Source: Anolis sagrei | Taxonomy: Eukaryota > Chordata > Lepidosauria > Squamata > Anolidae | Direction of reading: 5' to 3' | NCBI RefSeq assembly: GCF_037176765.1 | Contig: NC_090024.1 | Span: 108,774,057-108,838,056, forward strand | Length of the DNA: 64,000 nt | Part shown: one piece after another, positions 22,092 through 32,100 of the stretch | Position numbering within the stretch: the first letter of the stretch is position 1 | Layout of the letters: every line of letters starts with the position of its first letter | Translations under genes and position numbers: made by a program | Notes under the pieces: model-generated | Seen by the model: the letters and a program-made list of their open reading frames with translations, nothing else | The model's database searches: none | What the model was told of the DNA's origin: nothing

Positions 22092-22734
22092 TCTATATAA
22101 ATAAAAATATAATGTTACTTTGTAGGATTAACATAACTCAAAAACCACTGGACGAATTGACACCAAATTTGGACACAATACACCTATCAGGCCAATGAGT
22201 GACCATTACTCATAAAAACACTGAAAAACACAGCGGAAGGGACTTAAAAAGCAAAAAAAGCTACAGTGCATGCACAAAAACGATCCCCCCGGCAAACAAA
22301 ACACACAATAGCATGTCTACATCTCTTCCGGACCACAGCTCCCATCATCCCCTAGACCAGGCCCTTTAGGAGAGGAGGATGATCCAAATGTAATGCTTCC
22401 AAGATGCAAGCTTTCCTTGGATTTCTTTGAGAGCATCCCAATCCATGCATACTTCCAATTTCCTATTCCTGGACTGAAACTCGCAGCAATCCTCCAGATA
22501 GATAGAGATAGATAGGTAGGTAGATCGATCAGGAAGAGTGCTGGGAGTTGCTGTCCAAGAATAGGTAGAGAAGGAAGAAAGGAGAAGAGAGGAAGGGAAA
22601 CAAAAGGGGGGAAAGGAAGGGAAGAGGAAAAGTAGGAAGGAGAGGAAAGGGGGGAAAAGGAAGGAAGGAGAGAAAGAAAGAAGAAAAAGACGGAGAGAAG
22701 GTTGGCCACAGCAATGCGTGGCGGGTACAGCTAG
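22092..22734 (+). mobile_element. Non-autonomous Helitron
   Basis: Starts A|TCTATATAAATAAAAATAT and ends with the hairpin GCCACAGCAATGCGTGGC and CTAG|T. Interior 22495-22692 is purine-rich GGAAG low complexity. Confidence 0.88.
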
Positions 22735-22757
22735 TAATAATATAAAATAATCATATA

Positions 22758-23011
22758 ATCTAGGTTCTTGTAGGTTTTTTCGGGCTATAGGGCCATGTTC
22801 TAGAGGCATTTCTCCTGACGTTTCGCCTGCATCTATGGCAAGCATCCTCAGAGGTAGCTTGAAAGGGAAACTACGCATCCCACCTCACTACCTCTGAGGA
22901 TGCTTGCCATAGATGCAGGCGAAACGTCAGGAGAAATGCCTCTAGAACATGGCCCTATAGCCCGAAAAAACCTACAAGAACCTAGTGATTCCAGCCATGA
23001 AAGCCTTTGAC
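22758..23011 (+). mobile_element. 254-bp palindromic element with two hammerhead-like cores
   Basis: Two ~100-bp inverted arms around a short spacer; 9-bp direct repeats AATCATATA at 22749-22757 and 23012-23020. Each arm holds CTGAGGA, a possible 6-bp stem GCTTGC/GCAGGC, GAAA and CGTC. Only the right end carries the extra GCCATGAAAGCCTTTGACAA. A second 254-bp copy lies at 32259 in the other direction. Confidence 0.8.
22894..22928 (+). ncRNA. Hammerhead-ribozyme-like motif (sense arm)
   Basis: CTGAGGA (CTGANGA core), stem II GCTTGC / GCAGGC with loop CATAGAT, then GAAA and CGTC with the expected cut after GTC. Flanking CCT and AGG could form a short stem I. The mirror arm has the same at 22817-22851 on the minus strand. 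Confidence 0.45.
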
Positions 23012-23087
23012 AATCATATAACAATAAATCTTTAAAAGGCCCACCTTGGCAGGTTAAGTGGGATTCCAGATAACTCTGGCCCAGAAA

Positions 23088-23884
23088 CATTAACAACCTC
23101 AGATATGCAGATGACACCACTCTGATGGCTGAAAGCGAGGAGGAGCTGAGGAGCCTTCTAATCAAGGTGAAAGAAGAAAGCACAAAAGCCGGGTTGCAGC
23201 TAAACGTCAAAAAAACCAAGATTATGGCAACAAGAATGATTGACAACTGGAAAATAGAGGGAGAAACCGTGGAGGCCGTGACAGACTTTGTATTTCTAGG
23301 TGCAAAGATGACTGCAGATGCAGACTGCAGCCAGGAAATGAGGAGACGCTTACTTCTTGGGAGGAGAGCAATGTCCAGTCTCGATAAAATAGTAAAGAGT
23401 AGAGACATCAGACTGGCAACAAAGATCCGCCTAGTCAAAGCCATGGTATTCCCTGTAGTCACCTACGGATGTGAGAGCTGGACCTTCGGGAAGGCTGAGC
23501 GAAGGAAGATCGATGCTTTTGAGCTGTGGTGTTGGAGGAAAGTGCTGAGAGTGCCTTGGACTGCGAGAAGATCCAACCAGTCCATCCTCCAGGAAATAAA
23601 GCCCGACTGCTCACTGGAGGGAAAGATACTAGAGACAAAGTTGAAGTACTTTGGCCACATCATGAGGAGACAGGAAAGCCTAGAGAAGACAATTATGCTG
23701 GGGAAAGTGGAAGGCAAAAGGAAGAGGGGCCGACCAAGGGCAAGATGGATGGATGGCATCCTTGAAGTGACTGGACTGACCTTGAAGGAGCTGGGGGTGG
23801 TGACGGCCGACAGGGAGCTCTGGCGTGGGCTGGTCCATGAGGTCACGAAGAGTCGGAGACGACTGAACGAATGAACAACAACAA
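23088..23884 (+). mobile_element. RTE-BovB LINE, 3' end
   Basis: Uninterrupted frame: LRYADDTTLMAESEEELRSL, VKEESTKAGLQLNVKKTKIM, YGCESWTFGKAERRKIDAFE, VLRVPWTARRSNQSIL, KYFGHIMRRQESLEKTIMLG. This is the BovB reverse-transcriptase end. 5'-truncated; perfect 12-bp duplications CTGGCCCAGAAA at 23076-23087 and 23885-23896. Confidence 0.95.
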
Positions 23885-23894
23885 CTGGCCCAGA

Positions 23895-23928
<34 letters not shown>

Positions 23929-24022
23929 ATTAAAATAATAACATAATTATAATATAAAATAACAATAAATCTTCAAAAGGCCCACCTGGGCAGGTAAGTG
24001 CAATTCTACAAACCTCTTGGCA

Positions 24023-24299
24023 ACTTCTTCCAAAATAACACCCTCTAACACTTTTGATCCTGGGTTATCAATGTCATTTCCTAATTAGTTCTATCATAAA
24101 AACCTGGACAAAGTTTATTCAATGGCCAAAACTTTGTTTGTGTGGGACAAACAACCAAGTCAACATATTTGGTGGCAGCCACAAAAACAAAGTTTCTGGA
24201 GTAGAACAACTCCTTTCAAAGTCAGTCCCGCACAATTAAACAGAAGATAACATTTTCAAACCAGGAAAAAGAAAAAAAATCACATTTTACATAGTGTAA
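24023..24299. repeat. Dispersed repeat fragment before the promoter
   Basis: 24180-24265 (AAAGTTTCTGGAGTAGAACA, AACATTTTCAAACC) resembles 1920-1990 and, inverted, 41200-41275; probably a fragment of one element family. Confidence 0.4.
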
Positions 24300-24379
24300 T
24301 CACTAGATAAGCAAAGCTTCCATTCGGGCGGCCAAACTCTTCGTCCCTCAACAGACTGGACGAAGGAATCTACTGAGGC

Positions 24380-24391
24380 TGCGCATGCGCA
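24380..24391. promoter_or_regulatory. NRF1-type site
   Basis: TGCGCATGCGCA, a perfect palindromic match to the NRF1 consensus. NRF1 often drives genes for mitochondrial proteins and bidirectional housekeeping promoters. Confidence 0.7.
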
Positions 24392-24434
24392 AAGAATGAG
24401 GGACGCCCACAGTGAGAAAACGAAAGCAAAGAGC

Positions 24435-24458
24435 GCAATGCATGCTGGGATGCGTAGT
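24435..24458 (-). promoter_or_regulatory. ZNF143/STAF-type site
   Basis: Reverse strand reads ACTAC..ATCCCAGCATGC then ATTGC, close to the ZNF143 consensus ACTACAATTCCCAGCATGC. ZNF143 binds snRNA genes and many divergent promoters. Confidence 0.65.
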
Positions 24459-24485
24459 TCCCCTTTCAAGCATTGCAAGGCCGTA

Positions 24486-24490
24486 CCAAT
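24486..24490 (+). promoter_or_regulatory. CCAAT box
   Basis: CCAAT followed by GGG, about 400 bp before the ICE1 ATG. A CAAAATGGCC YY1-like core follows at about 24502. Confidence 0.4.
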
Positions 24491-24615
24491 GGGCTGCTTT
24501 CCAAAATGGCCGGAGAAGGAGGAAAAGCGGTCATAGGGAGCACTTATTGATAGGGAAAAGCGTCTCGTTGCTGACAAAAAAGGAGAGGCGAAAGAGTCGA
24601 GATCTCCATTTTTTG

Positions 24616-24775
24616 CTTGAAGGCGTTTTGGACCCGGCACCGAGATAGACACCTATGAAAGCGGCTCGGAGGGGCTTTCCTGGGCCGCGCGTCGTCATGG
24701 CTTGAAGGCGTTTTGGAGCCGGCACTGAGTTAGACACCTACAGAAGCGTCTTCCCTGGGCAGCGCGTCGCCATGG
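24616..24775 (+). repeat. Tandem duplication in the ICE1 5' leader
   Basis: Two imperfect copies, 24616-24700 (85 bp) and 24701-24775 (75 bp), each starting CTTGAAGGCGTTTTGGA and ending GTC/GCC ATGG. Lies 110 bp before the ICE1 start. Confidence 0.85.
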
Positions 24776-24886
24776 CGGGGTCCTTCCCCAGCAGTGCCTG
24801 TCTGAAGGAGCGTTTGCGCTTCCCGAGGAGCCGTATTGTTTTCGCGTGACGGCTCCAGCGTTCCTCTCAATTGATGGGAGCGAGTC

Positions 24887-24970
24887 ATGATGCCTGGGGA
24901 GACCCCACCCGCGGCCTCCCTCGCGAGGGAGGCGGTCACCACCTGCGCCAATTGTGGCGCCCTCCAACAG
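24887..24970 (+). CDS. ICE1: ICE1 exon 1
   Basis: ATGATG start; encodes MMPGETPPAA...CANCGALQQ, matching human MMPGETHSAA...CQGCASLQQ in both start and exon end. Donor GTAGGC. The CxxC pair is shared with human. Confidence 0.95.
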
Positions 24971-27900
24971 GTAGGCATCGAGGAGGGAGGGAGGGAGGGA
25001 GGCCCCTTTCTCCCTTAAGCCTTCAGAATGAGCCCGCGCTCTCCGTCTTCATGCGCATGTCACCTTCTGGCATCAACTACACTGTAACGGCGCTCCATGC
25101 AGCCATGCCGGCCATATGGCTTTGGAGGTGGCTACGGACAACGCCGGCTCTTCCGCTTAGAAATGGCGATGAGCACCACCCCTGAGTCGGACACGAATGT
25201 CAAGGGAAAAGCTTTACCTTTACCTACACTGTACAATGAATGCAGTGAGGCAACACTTGAACTACCAGGGCTCCATGCCATGCAATCCTAGACTTGTACT
25301 TTGGTATATTTATCGTGTCATCAGCAACCAGACCATTGTATTACATTTCTAACAAAACAAAACAAACAAACAGATAAAAAAACCACAGATTTTGCAAACT
25401 TGGTAGTTGTATTGTCGAAGGCTTTCATGGCCGGAATCACTGGGTTGTTGTAGGTTTTTCCGGGCTATATGGCCATGTTCTGGAGGCAGTTTTTCTCCTG
25501 ACGTGGTAGTTGATTAAATTAAATGTCCTCCATCGTGCATGTGGCAGGGCACAGGTTGCATTGCAGCAGGTGGTCAGTGGTTTGCTCTTCTCCGCACTCG
25601 CATGTTGTGGATTCCACTTTGTAGCCCCATTTCTTAAGATTGGCTCTGCATCTCATGGTGCTAGAGCGCAGTCTGTTCAGCGCCTTCCAAGTTGCCCAGT
25701 TTTCTCTGTGCCCAGGGGGGAGTCTCTCATCTGGTTATCACCCACGGATTGAGGTGCTGGGTTTGAGCCTGCCACTTTTGGACTCTGGCTTGCTGAGGTG
25801 TTCCAGCGAGTGTCTCTGTAGATCTAAGAAAACTATTTCTTGATTTAAGTCGTTGACGTGCTGGCTGATACCCAAACAGGGGATGAGATGGAGATGTCTC
25901 TGCCTTGGTCCTTTCACTATTGGCTGCTACTTCCCGGCGGATGTCAGGTGATGCAATACCGGCTAAGCAGTGTAATTTCTCCAGTGGTGTAGGGCGCAGG
26001 CACCCCGTGATAATACGGCATGTCTCATTAAGAGCCATATCCACTGTTTTAGCGTGTTGAGATGTGTTCCACACTGGACATGCATACTCGGCAGCAGAGT
26101 AGCATAGCGCAAGAGCAGATGTCTTCACTGTGTCTGGTTGTGATCCCCAGGTTGTGCCAGTCAGCTTTCGTATGATATTGTTTCTAGCACCCACTTTTTG
26201 CTTGATGTTCAGGCAGTGCTTCTTGTAGGTCAGAACACGGTCCAGAGTGACTCCCAGATATTTGGGTGTGCTGCAATGCTCCAGTGGGATTCCTTCCCAG
26301 GTGATCCTCAGAGCTTGGGACGCTTGTCTGTTCTTAAGGTGAAAGGCACATGTCTGTGTTTTAGATAGATTAGGGATCAGTTGGTTTTCCCTGTAATAGG
26401 CAGTAAGAGTACCTAGAGCTTTGGAGAGCTTCTCTTCAACCATCTCAAAGCTCCCTGCTTGAGCGGTGATGGCACGATCATCAGCATAGATGAAGCTCTC
26501 TGTCCCTTCTGGCAGTGGTTGGTCATTTGTGTAAATGTTGAACATGGATGGAGCAAGCACGCTCCCCTGAGGCAGGCCGTTCTTCTGTACTTTGGTGAGG
26601 CACCTGCTCTCTTTAGCAGGGAAGACTTGTAAAACTACAGCTCCCACCATTCCATAGCATTGAGGCCCCGTCTATATTGCCATAGAAATCCAGATTGTTT
26701 TAAGATCTTTTAGCTTTATTTTATTCATTATATCCCGCTTTATCTCTCCATTCAGGGCCCTTTCACACAGCCCTATATTCTAGAATATAAAGGCAGAAAA
26801 ATTCCACAATATCTGCTTTGAACTGGTTTATTTGAATCCACACTGCCATATATCCCAGTTCAAAGCAGATAATATGGGATTTGATTCAGCTGTGTGGAAG
26901 GGGCCTTTCAGCGGCTCACAATCAAAAACATTATTATTTTGATGAATGTCTTTTAGCTTTGGGTTGTTGTAGGTTTTTTCGGGCTATATTTGTTTATTTA
27001 CTTCATAATAAACTAGTGAGAAAATTTCATTAATTCTATAGTGTAGGTATGTTCAGGGTTCCATGAGAAGTCATAGACTCCAGTTTACCCTTGCTATGCC
27101 CACTCTTCTTCATTTATTGGGTTTATTAAATAATTGGGGGCCCCGGTGGCGCAGTGGGTTAAAGCACTCATCTGCTCAGCTTGTTGACCAAAAGGTCGCA
27201 GGTTCGATACCAGAGAGCAGCGTGAGCTTCCGCTGTCAGCCCTAGCTTCTGCCAACCTAGCAGTTCGAAAACATGCAAATGTGAGTAGATCAATAGGTAC
27301 CGCTCCGGTGGGAAGGTAATGGCACTCCATGCGGTCATGCTGGCCACATGACCTTGGAGGTGTCTATGGACAACGCTGGCTCTTCGGCTTAGAAATGGAG
27401 ATAAGCACCACACCCCAGAGTCAGACATGACCACCCTACCTGCGTGACCGCATCGCTGTCTACAAACCCACACGCTCACTCCGGTCATCTGGAGAGGCCC
27501 TGCTCGTGATCCCGCCCGCGTCACAAGCGCGCTTGGTGGGGACGCGAGACAGGGCCTTCTCCGTGGTGGCCCCCCGCCTCTGGAACACCCTCCCGAAAGA
27601 TCTCAGACAAGCCCCTACACTGGCAGTCTTCAGAAAGAATTTGAAAACCTGGCTGTTCCAATGTGCTTTTTCAGATTAGGAATCTCCCAGTACCAAATCC
27701 CAGAAGCACTTTAGTACCAAAATCACCGCACACTGCACACCGCACTTATATCATAATCCCATACTCCTCCGACACATCAGCACTTTTTAACCTTGTAACC
27801 TACTCTGGCCGACTCAGTTTTTTTTAATATTGTCTTATCATATTGCTATTGTTATTGTTTTTTCTGCTTAACTGTTTTTATTTGCTAGATATTGTATTGC

Positions 27901-30900
27901 TGTTTTGTGTTGGGCTTCGGCCTATTGTAAGCCGCATCGAATCCTGCAGGAGATGCTAGCTATTGCCTGGGCTAGCTTGTTCTGAGCCGCATGGTCTGAC
28001 TATACACTGATAAAGTTATAATAATAATAATAATAATAATAATGACTGGACTTAATGTCAGGGGACAACCTTTACCTAAATAATTGTCACAACTCTCAAG
28101 CAATAGTAACTCCTTTGTCACCAGCAATTGTCTTACTTTCTCTGATCTATCAAATGCTTCTCTTCTTCTCATGGACTTGATGTAAGTGCTTCAGTCCTCC
28201 ACAGAAAATGCAGTTGATAGTCCTCTGGCAGTTATTGCTTTAATAATCGTAAGATGGAACAAATTGCTATTTCTCAACAAGTTATACCAGTTGGAATCCC
28301 CTCACCTACACAACTATTCACTGTGTAGGATCTCTCACCTCCTTTGAATCTGGACACTCAATTTTTTATTAATGATTTAGGTTTAAACAGTAGATAAAAG
28401 GCATTCTAAACTGTGTATAGTGGAAAGTGTTTCATATCTATGTGCATTAAAATGTTCTTTGGATAACACAGTGTCATTTACACAATCTCAGTCAAATTTT
28501 CCCCATCCAGATTTTGTGGGATTTCAATCCCCAAAGATCTGATTCATTGTCTATGGTGTTTAGGACCCACAGCACTTTTTGAAAGGTATTATGTTTCAAG
28601 TAACTGGATGATGTGAAAGTTTTATCACTGGCATCTCGTGGATATACGTGTTTGGGTTGGTTAGTTGTTTTACAGTTCAAAAATCACTTAATAACAATCT
28701 GAAATAATAGTGATGACTTATTCACCTATATGCTATATTTCATCAATTCTAAGACACATTTTGATCTTACATAAACACCTCTAAAAATGGGGTGCATCTT
28801 AGCATCACAGGTGTGTCTTATGTATTTTTGGTAGTGGTGGTAGTGAAATTAGGGTGCATCTTACAATTGGTGGCATCTTACAATTGAAGAAATGCAATAT
28901 ATTTAATGTAATTAAAAATAAGAAAGTAAGTAATTCTCAAAGTACTTGAATAAATTTCACTGTTGGGATGCAGATGTTTGCAACTAATGTTTAAAAATTT
29001 AACAAAGTTAGTACTCTAATGAAGAGAGGATATGTGTTGGTTATGCAACCCAGTTTAGTCAACTGTTACAAAACCGCTTACATTAAACTTTTTGCTTCAT
29101 TTGTCTGCTTAGGATATGTTTAAATCTACACCTCCTGAATTTATGTGATTTTATAGCTGGAGTATGGAGAACTTGGAACTATGGGTTATTGTGTTTGGAT
29201 CTAGCTATTGCCTGGGCTAGCTTGTTCTGAGCCGCATGGTCTGACTATACACTGATAATGTGCAACCCATAGTTACACTCTGTACAATTGGAATCAACAT
29301 CTCCTCCAGCCTAAATTATTTCCAGGCTCTTCTAAATATTATTCATTTCTGAGTTTCGTCTTTTGCTTTTTGGTGTAATCTCTTTCTACCTGTTTCACCT
29401 TGTCTGTATTTCTTTTCATATTTATTTCTTTTGCTAACTATATCAGATTAAATGTTATTCAGACATGCCCTTTGTTCAACATGTATTCAGACGGAGAGGA
29501 CCAAATATTGAACTTCCTTCCTTTAACACCACCTTTTATTTTATTTTATTTTTTGCAGAATTTAAATGAATATGTAGCTGCCTTAATTGCTTTAAAGCAA
29601 AAGATAATTGATACAGAGTAAGTACCTTTTCATTCCTTTTGTTGCACTAATAGATTTATTGTCACATGTAATTTATTTATTTATTGTGTTAGGAGCAACC
29701 AGACATTTGTATTACATTTTTAACAAAGCAAACAAGCCAACAGACAAAACACAAAGTTTCCAAGCTTGGTAGTTGAGTAAATGTCCTTTGACCAGTATCT
29801 GGCCACTTGGAATGCCTCTGGTGTTGCCGCAAGGAGGTCCTCCATGGTGCATGTGGCAGGGCTCAGGTTGCATTGCAGCAGGTGGTCAGTAGTTTGCTCT
29901 TCTCCACACTCACATGTCATGGATTCCACTTTGTAGCCCCATTTCTTAAGATTGGCTCTGCATCTCGTGGTGCCAGAGCGCAGTCTATTCAGCGCCTTCC
30001 AAGTTGCCCAGTTTTCTGTGTGCCCAGGCAGGAGTCTCTCATTTGGTATCAGCCATTGATTGAGGTGCTGGATTTGAGACTCTCGCTTGCTGAGGTGTTC
30101 TAGCGAGTGTCTCTGTAGATTTCAGAAAACTATTTCTAGATTTAAGTTCTTGATGTGCTGGCTGATATCCAAACCTGATGAGCTGGAGATGTCACCGCCT
30201 TGGTCCTTTCACTATTGGTTGCTACTTCCCGGCGGATGTCAGGTGATACAGTGTAATTTCTCCAGTGGTGTAGGGCGCAGACACCCCGTGATAATGTGGT
30301 ATATCTCATTAAGAGCCACATGCACTGTTTTAGTGTGGTGAGATGTGTTCCACACTGGGCATGCATACTCAGCAGCAAGGCAGATGTCTTCACTGTGTCT
30401 GGTTGTGATCCCCAGGTTGTGCCAGTCAGCTTTCATATATATTGTTTCTAGCACCCACCTTTTGCTTGATATTCAGGCAGTGCTTCTTGTAGGTCAAAGC
30501 ACAGTCCAGAGTGACTCCCAGGTACTTGGGTGTGCTGCAATGCTCCAGTGGGATTCCTTCCCAGATGATCCTCAGAGCTCGGGATGCTTGTCTGTTCTTA
30601 AGGTGAAAGGCACATGTCTGTGTTTTAGATAGATTAGGGATCAGCTGGTTTTCCTTGTAATAGGCAATAAGAGCACCTAGAGCTCCGGAGAGCTTCTGTT
30701 CAACCATTTCAAAGCTCCCTGCTTGAGCGGTAATGGCACGATCATCAGCATAGATGAAGCTTTCTGCCCCTTGTGGCAGTGGCTGGTCATTTGTGTAGAT
30801 GTTGAACATGGATGGAGCAAGCACGCTCCCCTGAGGCAGGCCGTTCTACTGTTTCCTCCATCTGCTTCTCTGGCCCTGGAACTCAACAAAGAAGCTCCTG

Positions 30901-32056
30901 TTTTGTAGCAGATTTCCTATGAAGTGAGTGAGATGATAGTCCTTTGAGATATTATACATTTTTCTCATGTAATAATAATAATAGCAATAGTAATTTTATT
31001 TCTTACCCACTTCTCCTCATGGGCCAAGTACATGTATTCAGAGTCTTATGGACAGTTTAGCTACTTCAAACTCTTTCAGGCTTGGTGGGATTTAAAGCAT
31101 CTACTGCACACATAGCCATCCTGGTGCAGTCTAGCCCTGCAAGCAACCCTTTCAATATAGAACTACATCTTTTTTTGGCCACTCAGTATAACTCTGCAAA
31201 TGGGGAAAAACAAAGAATGCCCAAATATTAAGAAAGAAGAGTACAGTAATAGCAATATATCCCTTTTTGTGGCATAGCTGTGTATGAAATGAAGAGTGGT
31301 CATCCTGAGAGTGGCTTAAGTTTTGGGCTAGGACTCTGTAGACCAGGGTTCAAATCGCCATTTGTCCAGCCAGTCTTGGTAACCGATCTTAAAAACATAT
31401 CAACTATATTCAGCACGAATGAAGCAAAACTGCAGTCAATGCATTCAACTTCAGATTTAGCTTTCATTTTCCAGAGCCTGAATTCTTTCATGTATGTCTG
31501 AACCAGCACCTAATCCTTTTTGTTCTCACTCTCTTACAGCCACTTGCTGACCGAATACCAACAAAAGTGCAATGATATCCTTTTCCAAATATTTTTTCAG
31601 GAAAGTAATTGATCAGTATACTGTTATTAAGAATCTAAAGGTGGCTTTTTAAGTGTGAGAATTTTATAATATGTAATAGATATTTCTCTGTACGACGCAC
31701 ACAATACAGTTTGTTGGTGAAAAGGTAACAACTTTGTGACTTCTGAAATCATGATGCTGTAATCTGCCAAGGCTTAAGTTACCCAGAGTTGCATCAGATA
31801 GTGACACATAGAGAGGGAACAGTAGCCAAGGGAACTTCAGCAAAAAGCAGGCACTCTGTTTCCATGGCAATGGAAATTACTTTTGCGTCCAGTACTAAAG
31901 GTTCATTGTTGCAGAGGAGCTTCTGTAAATGAGGATGTTGAAGCACCATTATCCCATTTTCCGTCTCCCTACTAAAACGTCAATAGTTGATGCTGCGTGC
32001 AATTATATAGAACATGTACTGTTGGGGGAAAAATACATGCTTACTAGAAGGTCAGG

Positions 32057-32100
<44 letters not shown>

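Larger units (their letters stand above)
20520..24022 (-). repeat. Decayed ~110-bp tandem array containing the end of dehydrogenase exon 1
   Basis: Eight copies of a unit with the core CCTACCTGGGCAGGTAAGTG lie near 20526, 20647, 20743 (the real exon end), 21208, 21641, 21749, 23021 and 23961. Neighbouring copies at 21656 and 21765 are 109 bp apart, with (AAT)-rich spacer. On the minus strand most copies still read as codons like YLESHLPAQ before a GT. Mobile elements split the array. Confidence 0.75.
24300..25060. promoter_or_regulatory. CpG-rich divergent promoter region of ICE1 and the acyl-CoA dehydrogenase
   Basis: The only long stretch of the window rich in GC and CpG. It covers ICE1 exon 1 and faces the dehydrogenase on the other strand, whose first coding exon found is 3.9 kb away across repeats. 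No TATA box seen. Contains NRF1-, ZNF143- and CCAAT-type sites between 24380 and 24490. An upstream non-coding dehydrogenase exon here is possible but not shown by the sequence. Confidence 0.7.

Noticed and set aside
22317-22878. Pro/Ser/Phe-rich minus ORFs
   Set aside because: Purine-rich low-complexity interior of a Helitron.
22758-23011. Assembly-made inverted repeat or microRNA hairpin
   Set aside because: A second copy of identical length with its own target repeats exists at 32259, so it is a mobile element.
23125-23874. 249-codon plus ORF as a host gene
   Set aside because: BovB reverse-transcriptase end with 12-bp target duplications.
24871-25291. Extended plus-strand ORFs across the CpG island
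   Set aside because: Out of frame with the conserved ICE1 start and crossing a SINE; GC-rich sequence leaves frames open by chance.
25727-26650. 307-codon minus ORF as a host gene
   Set aside because: It is LINE reverse transcriptase (FIYADD box), with target duplications and four sister copies in the window.
27160-27215. tRNA gene on the basis of A- and B-box-like motifs (also 5100, 48235)
   Set aside because: No cloverleaf closes; these are heads of tRNA-derived SINEs.
31525-31580. Ordinary GT-AG donor for ICE1 exon 3
   Set aside because: No GT nearby keeps the frame to the conserved RENNTLHH block; the AT-AC pair does.
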